Made by a program: the position numbers and the translations under genes
Source of the DNA: CALKWS01 sp051020515
Lineage (GTDB): Bacteria; Actinomycetota; Actinomycetes; Actinomycetales; Beutenbergiaceae
NCBI RefSeq assembly: GCF_051020515.1
Contig: NZ_CP194857.1
Coordinates: 2,852,001 to 2,916,000, forward strand
DNA length: 64,000 bases
Direction: 5' to 3'
In this document: positions 27,504 to 36,225 of the stretch, piece by piece
How the letters are laid out: every line of letters begins with the position of its first letter
Numbering within the stretch: position 1 is the first letter of the stretch
Notes under the pieces: model-generated
What the model saw: the letters and a program-made list of their open reading frames with translations, nothing else
The model's database searches: none
What the model was told of the DNA's origin: nothing

Positions 27504-27754
27504 CTGTGCTGACGAAGGTCGTTGCGAACCTCGGACCACTCACGCACTGATTGCGGGTCGGCTTGGATCGCATCAAGGGCCGCGAGGAGTTGGGCACGTT
27601 CGGCCTCGGTCGGCCGGTAAGTCGGTTCGCCGAAGTGGGTACGAAGAGCCTCTTGGACGACCTCCGAGCGGCTTCGATGCTCGATTGCCCGGGCGCGCTC
27701 GACGAGTTCATAGAGTTCTTCAGGGAGAGTGATCGCCACCTTACGGACTGCCAT
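27500..27754 (-). CDS. ParD/CopG-family ribbon-helix-helix antitoxin
   Basis: 84 aa. KVAITLPEELYELVERARAI then RSRSEVVQEALRTHF is a clear ribbon-helix-helix. The C-terminal helix AERAQLLAALDAIQADP would wrap the ParE toxin. ATG at 27754 behind GAGGAGG; longer in-frame starts are not supported by family pattern. Overlaps the toxin by four bases. Confidence 0.85.
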   Translation of the reverse strand: MAVRKVAITLPEELYELVERARAIEHRSRSEVVQEALRTHFGEPTYRPTEAERAQLLAALDAIQADPQSVREWSEVRNDLRQHR

Positions 27755-27766
27755 GGTTCCTCCTCG

Positions 27767-27783
27767 GTATGAGTTCATCATAC
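27767..27783. promoter_or_regulatory. Inverted repeat at the parDE promoter
   Basis: GTATGA-GTTCA-TCATAC, 13 bases upstream of the antitoxin ATG. On the minus strand it contains TATGAT, a good -10 hexamer. The palindrome over the -10 is where a ParD repressor would be expected to bind. Confidence 0.45.
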
Positions 27784-28167
27784 TGCGGCGTACGCACCTC
27801 GCAGGGTTCATGCGCCGCCGGCGGGCTGGTCACGACTGCCCGTAACCCAATGCGCACAAGTACGCCGAGGACGACGGCGAGGACGAACGCCAACAACGCA
27901 CGGTGACTTGGCTTCTGGAGCTGTCGAGGTCGATGAGCGGGACGTCTGGGGGCCGTGGATGGTCTCGAGAGGACCTCTACGACGGTCGGCGCATCTCGTG
28001 GGGCATTCCTGGACACGACTCGCTTATCCCTTCGACGAATCTGATCCGGACCGCCAACAACGCGCCTGGCGCGCTCTGGCGACGCCGCGGGGGAGTGAAG
28101 ACTTCCCTGAGGGGGCGACGTTGCGCGGAGTGCGCATTGTGAACCCACTTCGCGGGTAACTCATCCC
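27784..28167. other. Stretch without a secure gene
   Basis: The only plausible reading frame is 27908-28159 on the plus strand (TTG start; contains WGPWMVSRGPLRRSAHLVGH and RLAYPFDESDPDRQQRAWRA). It has no ribosome site or family match that I recognise. A hydrophobic piece, LLAFVLAVVLGVLVRIGL, is encoded on the minus strand at about 27830-27900 but is not part of a convincing gene. Confidence 0.35.
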
Positions 28168-28676
28168 TCAGGGGTCAGGCCTTAGCGCTTCTGCTCCATC
28201 ATCCAAGGTGTGCAGTTCACCGAGGGGAACATCTCGTGCGCGGTCGACGATCTCGCGCGCGAGGAGGCTTCGGTCCGCCAAGGTCTGCAAGGTCCGGTTG
28301 CGCACACAGGCACCATCGTCAACAAGACAACGGCGGCCGCCCCACGCTCGCGTCCCTGACGTGCCCAACTCACGGCTAGAAAAATCACGAACACCGTCGA
28401 CAGGGCAAAGCAGACACCGGCGAGTATCAGGGCCTGCTCGGCATCGAAACCTCGACGCCAGGCGGTCAGATCCGGACTGGAGAGGAAAGCCCCCACTCCG
28501 GCGATCCCTGAGAAGGCGAGCACGATCACCAACACCACACCCGGCGGAGTTTTCCAGAACCCGGGCTGCGTGGCGTGCGGACTCTCCAGCAGTATCCGGC
28601 GCTCGACCCCTGAGGGGATGCCGGACGCCCACACTGAACGTGCCCAGCGATCGATCCGCCGCTCCCCAGTTGCCAT
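28168..28676 (-). CDS. Two-helix membrane protein, unknown (frameshifted)
   Basis: About 169 aa. A soluble N-terminus (MATGERRIDRWARSVWASGI) is followed by two membrane helices, PGVVLVIVLAFSGIAGVGAF and ALILAGVCFALSTVFVIFLA, and a third weaker one, AAAVVLLTMVPVC. The frame changes at about 28303-28315. The second frame gives VRNRTLQTLADRSLLAREIV then DRARDVPLGELHTLDDGAEA and a stop at 28168. The continuity of helical, charged sequence across the shift supports one protein. No family known to me. Confidence 0.5.
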
Positions 28677-28822
28677 CAGCGAACTCCATACATTCTCAGC
28701 GCCAGTCAGCAGCCTCAAGGGGTGCAGTCATCTATCCGAGAGGACACCGGGTGGGAGCCTGCATACGGCGCGAAGCGTGGGACGTTGACTTCACTCTCGC
28801 CGTGGCCCTGAGCCTGCGGAAG

Positions 28823-28851
28823 GTATACATAGATGACTCGAACGCGTATAC
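28823..28851. promoter_or_regulatory. Paired GTATAC palindromes before mazEF-like genes
   Basis: Two GTATAC sites, at 28823-28828 and 28846-28851, 23 bases apart. The second ends seven bases before the GTG of the antitoxin. Symmetric half-sites at this place suggest operator sites for the MazE-like repressor; the second also serves as a possible -10 region. Confidence 0.4.
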
Positions 28852-28858
28852 TCAGTGC

Positions 28859-29107
28859 GTGGCGACCACGATCAAACTCAGCAAGCAGACCCGCGACCGG
28901 GTCAATGACGTCGGTGCACGAACCGGTCAGACTGCCGAGCAAGTCGTGCGCCGGGCGTTGGAGGAGTACGAGCGGGCCCTCTTCTGGGCTGACTATGGGG
29001 CAGCGGCGGCCGCGGAACGGGTCGATCCGGAAGTGGCAGCCGACCAGGCCGAGGAGAACGCGCTGTGGGATGCGGCGACCGCGCGCGATGGATCCCGGCG
29101 TGGCTGA
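28859..29107 (+). CDS. Ribbon-helix-helix antitoxin of a MazF-type pair
   Basis: 82 aa. TIKLSKQTRDRVNDVGARTG then TAEQVVRRALEEYERALF is a ribbon-helix-helix. The C-terminal half is rich in A, E and D (AAAAAERVDPEVAADQAEEN) and should be the MazF-binding tail. GTG at 28859. The toxin starts inside its end (20-base overlap). Confidence 0.75.
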   Translation: MATTIKLSKQTRDRVNDVGARTGQTAEQVVRRALEEYERALFWADYGAAAAAERVDPEVAADQAEENALWDAATARDGSRRG

Positions 29108-29438
29108 AACCCCTCTTCGTCACGATGTGTGGCTGGTAGACCTCGGCGACCCGATCGGCCGCGAGGCTGCCTACCATCGGCCCGCCCTCGTCGTCTCCGA
29201 TGATCCCGCCAACCGCTATGGGCTGGTGACGCTCTGCCCGATCACCCGGTCGAGACGGGGCTACCCCACGCGCGTGGAGATTACTCCGGGCTCATCGGGC
29301 CTGGATGAGACTAGTTACGTGCAGGCAGAGCAGCCGCGTACCCTCAGCACGGCTCGGCTGGTGCATCGTTTGGGCCGTGCTGACATCGCGGTGATGTCTG
29401 AGGTGGATCGCGTGCTTCGGTTGCTGCTGCGGCTCTGA
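29088..29438 (+). CDS. MazF/PemK-family endoribonuclease toxin
   Basis: 116 aa. HDVWLVDLGDPIGREAAYHR then PALVVSD, LVTLCPITRSRRGYPTRVEI, SSGLDETSYVQAEQPRTLST and RLGRADIAVMSEVDRVLRLL cover the full MazF fold, including the conserved P-x-x-x-V-S-D strand and the T-S-Y...Q-x-R-T/S-L region. It cleaves single-stranded RNA at short motifs. ATG at 29088, or GTG at 29100. Complete. A remnant of a related gene is at 42086-42178. Confidence 0.85.
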   Translation: MDPGVAETPLRHDVWLVDLGDPIGREAAYHRPALVVSDDPANRYGLVTLCPITRSRRGYPTRVEITPGSSGLDETSYVQAEQPRTLSTARLVHRLGRADIAVMSEVDRVLRLLLRL

Positions 29439-29587
29439 GCGGCCTGCGCCTTGACGTGCTCCTGCACGGCGCAAGTGACTGGTTCCATGCCGACGTGCAG
29501 GGTTGAGTGCGCCGAGCAGCCCGAGATGGCTCATCGTCGCTCTTGACCTCGCGCTTCGTGAAGGTACTGCACGTGTGCACGGCGCCA

Positions 29588-30922
29588 TCACGCGTCGGCG
29601 ACGACCTCCTCCAGCCTCACCTCGGGCGGCTCCCGCCGCAGGCCTCTTGTCATGATGAGGAGCCACGCGAACCCGAGGACCAGCCAGATCACCCCGATCG
29701 TCAGCGCGTTGACGTCGAGATTGACCAGTAGCCACGTGATCACCCCAAGGCCGAGCAGTGGCTGGAGCGTCCAACTGAGGACATTCCGGTGCTTCTCGTG
29801 GCGCTGCCGCATGAATAGAACGATCACGGAGATGTTGACGAAGGCGAAGGCGGTGAAGGCACCGAAGTTGATGAAGGACGTGGAGGTGGTCACATCGAGG
29901 AACACCGCGATGAGGCCGACGGCGCCGGTGAGCGCGAGGTTGAACACCGGTGTCCGGAATCGGGGGGAGACGTAGCCGAAGATCCTGCGCGGTAGCACCC
30001 CATCGCGGCCCATCGCGAACAGCAGTCGGGAGCCGGCCGCTTGAATGGGTATGCCGGCGGTGAACTGCGCCACGATGACGGTTGCGAGGAACACCGCCCC
30101 GAACAGGTCACCGCCGATCGTCCGGGCGATATCCAGAGCAGCGCTGTCCGGGTCGGGGTATGTCGCTCCGGCGCTGACCAGTTGGACCACGAAAGCCACG
30201 GCGACGAACACGGCACCGGCGATCGCGGCGGTCAAGATGATGGCACGGGGCACAGTTCGTTTCGGGTCCACCGCTTCTTCGGAGAATGTGCTGACGGCGT
30301 CGAATCCGATGAAGCTGTACGCCGCCAGCGCCGCTCCGGCTACCAGCGGCGTCAGACCCACATCCGCGTTCCAGAACGGTTCAGTGGTGACGGCCAGATC
30401 AGGATCAGCAAAGACCCGGCGCAGCGATAGCCCGACGAAGAATAGAAGCACCAGAACCTGGAAACTGATGAGCGCCAGGTTCACCCGGGTCGCGACCTTG
30501 ATGCCGATGACGTTGAGAATCGTGGTGAGCAGGATGAAGCCGAGCAGGAACACCCAACCGGGAACGCCGGGGAATTCGGCGGTCAGGTAGGCGGTGCCGA
30601 TCAACCAGACGACCATGGGCAGGAAGAAATAGTCCAACAGGATCGCCCACCCCACCATGAATCCTGTGCGGGGCCCGATCGCGCGGCGTGCGTAGGTATA
30701 GGCGGAACCCGATACCGGGAACTCTCTGGCAAGTTTCGCGTAACTGATCGCGGTGAAGATCATCGCGATGGTCGTCAACGCGTAGCTGCCGGCGAGCATG
30801 CCCCCGCTGACCTCCGAGAACGCGCCGAATGTGGTCAGAACGATGAAAGGCGTGATGTAGGCAAGACCGAAAAGGACCATCGGCCACAGAGTCACGGTCC
30901 GTTCGAGTTTGGGCGTGGTCAC
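29588..30922 (-). CDS. APC-superfamily amino acid/polyamine permease
   Basis: 444 aa with 12 predicted membrane helices. Starts VTLWPMVLFGLAYITPFIVL; has SGSAYTYARRAIGPRTGFMV (the conserved G-S-A-Y-x-Y) and SFIGFDAVSTFSEEAVDPKR (helix 6 region), the pattern of putrescine- or amino-acid-proton symporters. GTG at 30922 behind AGGAG. It starts nine bases after the stop of the carbon-nitrogen hydrolase, so the two form an operon: probably uptake of an amine or amide together with its hydrolysis. Confidence 0.88.
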   Translation of the reverse strand: MTTPKLERTVTLWPMVLFGLAYITPFIVLTTFGAFSEVSGGMLAGSYALTTIAMIFTAISYAKLAREFPVSGSAYTYARRAIGPRTGFMVGWAILLDYFFLPMVVWLIGTAYLTAEFPGVPGWVFLLGFILLTTILNVIGIKVATRVNLALISFQVLVLLFFVGLSLRRVFADPDLAVTTEPFWNADVGLTPLVAGAALAAYSFIGFDAVSTFSEEAVDPKRTVPRAIILTAAIAGAVFVAVAFVVQLVSAGATYPDPDSAALDIARTIGGDLFGAVFLATVIVAQFTAGIPIQAAGSRLLFAMGRDGVLPRRIFGYVSPRFRTPVFNLALTGAVGLIAVFLDVTTSTSFINFGAFTAFAFVNISVIVLFMRQRHEKHRNVLSWTLQPLLGLGVITWLLVNLDVNALTIGVIWLVLGFAWLLIMTRGLRREPPEVRLEEVVADA

Positions 30923-30931
30923 TTTGCTCTC

Positions 30932-31811
30932 CTAATCTCGTGAAGAGTGCGGCCGCCAGCGCTGTGCGCTGATCGATCCGTTATAGAGAGGTAGTGGGAT
31001 CTCGGCGTCGTCCGTGCGGACTTGATCCCACATGCGGTTGAGGCCGGCAGTGCCGTACCTGCGGACCCGTGCGACGGCGCCGAGGTCGAGGACGTCGGTC
31101 AGGAAGGCCGGTGCTTCACTCGGTGCCTGGGAGCGGACGATCCCCTCGGGGTCGACGATGATGCTTCGACCGGTTCCATGGGGAGCGGAGGCGTTCACGC
31201 TCAGCACGAACGTCTGGTTCTGGATCGCGGTAGCGCGGGCCAGGATCAGTTCTTGTTCACGGTCGGACGTGCTCGTTTGTGCCGGGCACAAGATGACGTC
31301 TGACCCCATCCAGGCCAGGTGGCGAGCCACCTCCGGAAACCAGATGTCGTAGCAGATGCTCAACCCGATGCGTCCCACATCCGGGATGTCTCCCACAGCC
31401 ATCGTGGACCCGGAGGTGAATGGTTCGAACGGGCGCCACGGGAATATCTTTCGGTAGGAGCAGACCACCTCACCCGCAGGACTCAGCAGGATGGCGGTGT
31501 TGTACACCTCACCGGACGGCCCGCTTTCGATAATCGTCCCCGGGAACAGCCACACAGCGTTCGCCCGGGCGATCGCGGCTAGTTCCCGCACCCGGGGACC
31601 CTCCAGCGGTTCTGCCAGTTCGGCGTACAGGGCGGCGCGCTCTTCCGGATCCCCCGAGACTTCACACGTGTGATATTCGGGATATAGCAGAAGCCTGGTC
31701 TCGGGAAAGTCCTTGAGAAGTTCGGGAAACCTCATCGCCGAGTTCGCTGGTGGCCGTGGCGGGGTTTCGTGCGGGAACTTGGGCGACGAGAATCGGTAAC
31801 CATCGATTCAC
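30932..31811 (-). CDS. Carbon-nitrogen hydrolase (nitrilase superfamily) (frameshifted near the N-terminus)
   Basis: Hydrolyses a non-peptide C-N bond (amide, N-carbamoyl or nitrile type). The Glu-Lys-Cys triad is complete: LLLYPEYHTCEV, VCSYRKIFPWRPF and IGLSICYDIWFPEVARHL. The main frame begins at MRFPELLKDFP (31735). The true start is the GTG at 31811 behind GGAGGTG, reading NRWLPILVAQVPARNPATAT, the usual first beta strand ending in A-Q. The two frames join at about 31725-31733. Total about 290 aa, normal. Followed by an amino-acid/polyamine permease. Confidence 0.82.
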
Positions 31812-31994
31812 CCCATCACCTCCGAATACTCGCAGGCTGCGATGAGCCGGAGCATACTCCTGCGCCCGGACTTCTCGATGGATTTCAGAACATGAATTCC
31901 GAGGCAGATTGGGCCCCGACTTTGGATACGCCCGATCACCCCTACACCACGGCTCAACATGCCGGTGCAGCCCGGTGTTGCTACCGTCCCATTC

Positions 31995-32174
31995 ATGATT
32001 GGCTTCCTGATTTTCCTGCTCGTGCTGTGGCTCGTGGTGTCGGTGATCGGCGCGATCATCGAGGGCCTGCTGTGGCTCACCCTCATCGGCATCATCTTGT
32101 TCGTGGGAACCGGAGTGTTCCTCTGGCTGCGGGCCAAGGCCAGGGGCAGCAGCGGTACGACGACGACCCGCTGA
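31995..32174 (+). CDS. Small hydrophobic membrane protein
   Basis: 59 aa. Two closely spaced membrane helices, IGFLIFLLVLWLVVSVIGAI and LLWLTLIGIILFVGTGVFLW, then a basic tail LRAKARGSSGTTTTR. This two-helix type with W and G in the turn is common in actinobacteria (often beside stress genes) and has no firm function. ATG at 31995; no strong ribosome site, only CGTCCC upstream. Confidence 0.6.
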   Translation: MIGFLIFLLVLWLVVSVIGAIIEGLLWLTLIGIILFVGTGVFLWLRAKARGSSGTTTTR

Positions 32175-32277
32175 TTCCTCGCAGTCCGCGGCCTCCAGAC
32201 GCTCCCGGGGCAACTCGTGTTCGGAAACACTCGGCTCTATGCTGCGGCGGGAGACCCTTTCGACTAGGGGAGCCCCG

Positions 32278-33183
32278 ATGGCTGCTAGTGGCGGCACCAA
32301 GGCAGTGGTCACCGCGCTCGTGGCTAACCTGGGCATTGCGGTGACGAAGTTTCTTGCTTGGATCCTCACCGGTTCCAGTTCGATGCTCGCCGAGGGTGTC
32401 CACTCGGTGGCCGACTCCAGCAATCAGGCGTTACTGCTCATCGGTGGGCGCCGCGCCCAGCGGCAGCCCTCCCCGACGCACCAGTTCGGTTACGGCCGAG
32501 TGCGGTACGTGTACGCCTTCGTCGTTTCCATCGTGCTGTTCACCCTCGGTGGCTGCTTCGCGCTGTATGAGGCCTGGCACAAGTGGTCTGATCCACACGG
32601 CATCGACGCGTGGCACTGGGTGCCTCCGCTCGTCTTGGGCCTGGCCATCGTCATGGAGGCCTTCGCGCTGCGCACCGCCGTCAAGGAAGCCAACCAGGTG
32701 CGCGGCCGGCTGCCGTGGCTGCGCTATATCCGCAAGACCCGTTCACCAGAGCTTCCGGTGATCCTCTTGGAGGACACCGGCGCGCTCGTCGGTCTGGTTT
32801 TCGCGATGGCTGGAGTCGGGCTGACCCTCCTCACCGGTGACGGGCGCTGGGACGCCGCCGGAACCGCGGCGATCGGGGTCCTGCTGGTGATCATCGCCGT
32901 CTTCCTCGCGATCGAGATGGCCTCCATGCTCATCGGGGAGTCAGCGGTCCCGGAACATCACCGCGCGATCGAGAATGCGCTGGTTGGCGACGGGGTCGAT
33001 TCGGTGATCCACATGCGCACCTTGCACCTGGGCCCCGACCAGATCCTCGTCGCCGCCAAGATCGCGGTTACCCGCACCGACAGCGCCGCGCAGATCGCCG
33101 GCGCGATCGATGCCGCCGAGGAGCGTGCCCGGGCGGCTGCGCCCCTGAAGATGTCGATCTACCTCGAACCCGACCTACGCTGA
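32278..33183 (+). CDS. Cation diffusion facilitator (CDF) transporter
   Basis: 301 aa. Six-helix CDF exporter of Zn2+, Fe2+, Mn2+ or similar in exchange for protons. Metal-site residues are visible: EGVHSVADSSNQ (H-x3-D of helix 2) and LEDTGALVGLVF (ED of helix 5, where many members have H-x3-D). THQFGYGRVRYVYAF is the family link after helix 2. The C-terminal cytoplasmic domain includes IHMRTLHLGPDQILVAAKIA. I use the ATG at 32278 after AGGGGAG; an upstream ATG at 32239 gives a poor leader. The metal cannot be told from sequence. Confidence 0.88.
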   Translation: MAASGGTKAVVTALVANLGIAVTKFLAWILTGSSSMLAEGVHSVADSSNQALLLIGGRRAQRQPSPTHQFGYGRVRYVYAFVVSIVLFTLGGCFALYEAWHKWSDPHGIDAWHWVPPLVLGLAIVMEAFALRTAVKEANQVRGRLPWLRYIRKTRSPELPVILLEDTGALVGLVFAMAGVGLTLLTGDGRWDAAGTAAIGVLLVIIAVFLAIEMASMLIGESAVPEHHRAIENALVGDGVDSVIHMRTLHLGPDQILVAAKIAVTRTDSAAQIAGAIDAAEERARAAAPLKMSIYLEPDLR

Positions 33184-33408
33184 ATCCGCCCGCCCCGCGA
33201 CCGGCCGCGCGATATCCGGCAAGCAGACATACCTCAGCAAGTCCGATGTTGCTGCTACGTCGCGCAGGTGGCGGACCACATCTCCCCGAGTACCCGATAC
33301 GTCGTTGCCGAAACGTGATACGAGGACCTTCGCCCGGTGTCAGACCCGCGGCCTACTCTGGAATGAGATGGCCGACCACGGGGCCTTCGCAGCGTAAGGA
33401 GTGCAGCC

Positions 33409-34065
33409 ATGACCCAACCTCCGATGACTCCGGGTCCTGGCTGGTACCCCACACCATCCGGTGGCCGCCGCTACTGGGATGGCGTGACTTGGTTGGATCT
33501 GCCGGATCCTGACGGAGGAGAATTTGGTGGGCCAACTCCGTCGAAAGGCTCACGTGCGAAATGGGTGGTCGTGGCCGTCCTTACTGCCCTTGTGCTCGTA
33601 GGTGGGGGCACGTTCGCTGCGATATCGATCAACGATTCTCGCGAGGCGGCACGCGCAGCGGAACTTGCGCAGGACGCGGCAGAAGAGGCCGCTGCGGCTG
33701 CGGAGGAAGAGGAGGAGGCGGCAGCGGCCGCTGCGCAAGCCGAGGCTGAGGAACGCGATGCAGAGGAAGCAGGGCAGCAGGCCGAGTTGGAACGGCGCGA
33801 AGAAGCGGTCCCGGAGATCGAGGACTCCATCGGCGATTTGGCTGAGGAACACATCGAGGAAGGTCTCATCGACGGGCCGGTCCTCGAAGTGACGTGTTCG
33901 CCTGTGGGCGGTGGGTCGCTGGAGGATCTCGCACAGCAGACAACGGTCTTCGCATGCTTCGTGGCGAATGAGGAACTCTCAGGTGGGCGGCATTCGGGAT
34001 ACACCTACAACGCCACCATGAACTGGAGTACCGGCCGTTTCACCTACGGCATCGGAGAGCCGTGA
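33409..34065 (+). CDS. DUF2510-domain membrane protein with coiled coil
   Basis: 218 aa. N-terminal DUF2510, GPGWYPTPSGGRRYWDGVTW (about 8-27), a small W-rich motif on many actinobacterial membrane proteins. Then one membrane helix (WVVVAVLTALVLVGGGTFAA, about 52-71), an Ala/Glu coiled coil of ~60 residues, and an external domain (LEVTCSPVGGGSLEDLAQQT ... YTYNATMNWSTGRFTY) with two Cys. The C-terminal part resembles domains that sense or bind the cell envelope, but I cannot name it. ATG at 33409 after AAGGAG. Confidence 0.75.
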   Translation: MTQPPMTPGPGWYPTPSGGRRYWDGVTWLDLPDPDGGEFGGPTPSKGSRAKWVVVAVLTALVLVGGGTFAAISINDSREAARAAELAQDAAEEAAAAAEEEEEAAAAAAQAEAEERDAEEAGQQAELERREEAVPEIEDSIGDLAEEHIEEGLIDGPVLEVTCSPVGGGSLEDLAQQTTVFACFVANEELSGGRHSGYTYNATMNWSTGRFTYGIGEP

Positions 34066-34284
34066 TCGTCGGAGAAGCGAACCGGCCTGATCCAGCGGAG
34101 GCACACAGTATCCCGGCCGGCCCACCCGATCAGCCCCCTGATACACCCTGCGTTGCCCGGGTTCTCCAGCCACATCGTCCTCGCGTGAACGTTTCGTTTA
34201 GTCTCTCGCAAAGGTATCGTTTGACTTCACGGTTACCTCGTCCGGGCGCATTCTCGGGATTTCGCCGATGAGCAAGGCGTAACG

Positions 34285-34731
34285 GTGCGGCGACTGCACA
34301 GCCTGCGGTCGTGGATCGTGGCCTATGCGGCCGCGACATCCTCCACAGCCACGTGGGAGTCCATTCGGCGTTCGGCCAACCCAGGCGACGCAGATCCGCC
34401 GAGCAAAGCCACGAGCATCCGGTACCGGGACTGGCTCACGTCGCTATGGCTGCTGGATCCGCTACCAGCATGGTCGCCCGAGACAATGAGGCTGCGGGGC
34501 CTGACGGCGGCTCCTAAGCATCATCTGGCCGACCCGGCGCCTGCGGCACGGCTACTCAAAGCCACCAAGGAGTCCATGCTCAGCGGAAGCACAGCCGGTG
34601 GCGGCGCCTCGAACACCGGAACGCAGATCGGCGCCCTCTTCGAGAGTTTGGCCACACTCAGTCTCCGCTCCTATGCACAGACAGTCGAGGCGCGCACGAG
34701 CCACTTACGAACCCCAGCGCGGAGAGCGTGA
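34285..34731 (+). pseudogene. Remnant of a DUF4143-type AAA ATPase
   Basis: RLHSLRSWIVAYAAATSSTA ... SIRYRDWLTSLWLLDPLPAW ... LTAAPKHHLADPAPAARLLK ... TQIGALFESLATLSLRSYAQ ... SHLRT is the middle and C-terminal DUF4143 part of a DUF4143/AAA protein. The N-terminal P-loop ATPase domain is absent. After SHLRT (about 34710-34718) the frame breaks where family members read RGGxxEIDLI. Not functional. Confidence 0.65.
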
Positions 34732-34924
34732 GATCGGAGCCGCGTGCTTCCCATGCACCTAGGGACAGTTCGGGCGCGGCGCTCGATCGGTACTCCGTTA
34801 GGCGCCGTTGATACTGGACTACGCTAACGACCAGCGTCGCGTGCTGGTGGCAGGCAGTGTCAGGCATGGAGGCGTGGGACACGAAGGAGTACGACGATGA
34901 TCACGTCATGCCCTTCGCCCTCAC

Positions 34925-35449
34925 GTGACTGAGGGCGAGAAGACCAGGCTGGTGGCCTGGAGTCGAGAGTTACGTGCCGTGCATCAGCAGTTGCGTGAGG
35001 CGCTGCGAGTCACGCGCGAGGCGGTGGACGCCGGAGGCGACGCCGACTCGGCGACGCGTGACCTGTTGCTGTTCTGCCACGGGTTCTGCACCGCGTTGGC
35101 CGGGCACCACGAGGGTGAGGACCGGGAGTTGTTTCCCGCGATCGCGGCAGCGCATCCCGAACTGCGGCCGACCCTGCAACGCCTGGAGCAGGACCACTCG
35201 ATGATCGCCCACCTGCTCTCGGGGTTGCAGGAAGCGGTGTCGAGAGCGGCCTCCCCGGTCGAGTTGGATCGTCACCTCGAGGGGATCGCGGCGATCATGG
35301 AGAGCCACTTCCGTTATGAGGAGCGCCAACTCCTCCACCTGCTGGAGACCTCGCACTGGACGCAGACCCACGCCGGACCCTGGGGCCGCGGTAGTTCCGC
35401 CGACCGGCGAACTCCGCGTCACGTTCGATCCGGACGCGTGCTGCAGTGA
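34925..35449 (+). CDS. Hemerythrin-domain protein
   Basis: 174 aa. A four-helix bundle with the iron-ligand pattern: LRAVHQQLREAL (His), FCTALAGHHEGEDRELFPAI (H-x3-E), EQDHSMIAHLL (His), IAAIMESHFRYEERQLLHLL (H-x3-E). It should bind a di-iron centre and O2 or NO, in a sensing or storage role. GTG at 34925. A possible longer N-terminus (MEAWDTKEYDDDHVMPFA, from ATG 34866) joins if one base is missing at 34920-34925. The last ~110 bases are duplicated at 36113-36225, on the other side of a TA module. Confidence 0.82.
   Translation: MTEGEKTRLVAWSRELRAVHQQLREALRVTREAVDAGGDADSATRDLLLFCHGFCTALAGHHEGEDRELFPAIAAAHPELRPTLQRLEQDHSMIAHLLSGLQEAVSRAASPVELDRHLEGIAAIMESHFRYEERQLLHLLETSHWTQTHAGPWGRGSSADRRTPRHVRSGRVLQ
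35291..35410. repeat. Direct repeat flanking a TA module, copy 1 (hemerythrin 3' end)
   Basis: Starts GCGATCATGGAGAGCCACTT and is matched, with about one change in five, by 36113-36225. The two copies bracket the fitAB-like module 35462-36141. Confidence 0.65.
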
Positions 35450-35459
35450 TATCATTGCA
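35442..35459. promoter_or_regulatory. Palindromic operator candidate before fitAB-like genes
   Basis: TGCAGTGATATCATTGCA, an 18-bp palindrome with one mismatched pair, ends two bases before the antitoxin ATG (35462). It contains a -10-like TATCAT, so the message may be leaderless and repressor binding here would block it. Confidence 0.5.
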
Positions 35460-35461
35460 AC

Positions 35462-35707
35462 ATGGCCGCGATCACCATCCGTCAACTGCCCGAGGAAGCC
35501 AAACAGCGACTTCGGATGCGGGCGGCTGCCCACGGTCGCTCGATGGAGGCGGAGGCTCGGGGGATCCTCCTGGCTGCACTGGAATCCACCGGGAAAGCCG
35601 ACCTGAACTGGGTCGAGCAGTTGATCGCCGTCAGGTATGAGGTTGGCGGCGTGGACCTGCCGGAACCTGAGGATGAACCGGCGACGGCGGCCGACCTGCA
35701 GTCGTGA
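35462..35707 (+). CDS. FitA/VapB-type antitoxin
   Basis: 81 aa. ITIRQLPEEAKQRLRMRAAA then GRSMEAEARGILLAAL is the FitA/Phd-like Arc-type ribbon-helix-helix (the R-S-M-E-A-E-A-R element is a hallmark). The acidic tail (GGVDLPEPEDEPATAADLQS) should occupy the toxin active site. The toxin GTG overlaps the stop. Complete. Confidence 0.82.
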   Translation: MAAITIRQLPEEAKQRLRMRAAAHGRSMEAEARGILLAALESTGKADLNWVEQLIAVRYEVGGVDLPEPEDEPATAADLQS

Positions 35708-36141
35708 TCATCCTCGACACCAACGTCGTCTCCGAACTCATGCGGGGGTCTGCTGCTTCTCCAGCAGTGCTGAACTGGGTACGCGGCCTGGCCGAGCAAC
35801 CCGTGACCACGGTGGTCACGCGCGCCGAGATCCTCGCTGGCGTCGCGCTGCTGCCCGCCGGACAGCGCCGCGACCGGATCGAGTCGGTGGCGACAGCCGC
35901 ATTCGACACCCTCGGCGTCTGTTTGCCGCTAGTGCCCGCATGCGCGGCGCAGTACGCCGACATCGTGGCGACCAGACGCGGCATCGGGCGCCCGATCGGG
36001 GCGATGGATGCACTCATCGCAGCCATCGCACGCTTCAGCGGAAGCGCCCTGGCGACCCGGGACACCGAGGACTTCGCGCACCTCGGGCTGGACCTGGTCG
36101 ACCCCTATCGCGGCGATCATGGAGAGCCGCTTCCGTTATGA
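35704..36141 (+). CDS. PIN-domain ribonuclease toxin (FitB/VapC type)
   Basis: 145 aa. MIILDTNVVSELMRG (first Asp), TRAEILAGVALLPAGQRR (Glu), RRGIGRPIGAMDALIAAIAR (Asp) and ALATRDTEDFAHLGLDLVDP (Asp) match FitB throughout. The last nine residues, GDHGEPLPL, are coded by the second copy of the hemerythrin 3' repeat, so the natural end was replaced when the module arrived or the repeat formed. The active site is unaffected. Confidence 0.85.
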   Translation: MIILDTNVVSELMRGSAASPAVLNWVRGLAEQPVTTVVTRAEILAGVALLPAGQRRDRIESVATAAFDTLGVCLPLVPACAAQYADIVATRRGIGRPIGAMDALIAAIARFSGSALATRDTEDFAHLGLDLVDPYRGDHGEPLPL

Positions 36142-36225
36142 GGAGCCCCAACCTCCACCTGCCGGACACGCTCGCACTGGACGCAGACCCACGCCGGGTG
36201 CTGGGGCCACTGTAACTTTCGCCGA
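36113..36225. repeat. Direct repeat flanking a TA module, copy 2
   Basis: A diverged copy of 35291-35410 (hemerythrin 3' end), beginning GCGATCATGGAGAGCCGCTT. It carries the last codons and stop of the FitB-like toxin. Confidence 0.65.

Noticed and set aside
27903..28159. A definite gene in either plus-strand frame at 27903-28159
   Set aside because: Two overlapping frames are open, neither with a ribosome site or known family; kept only as a weak possibility.
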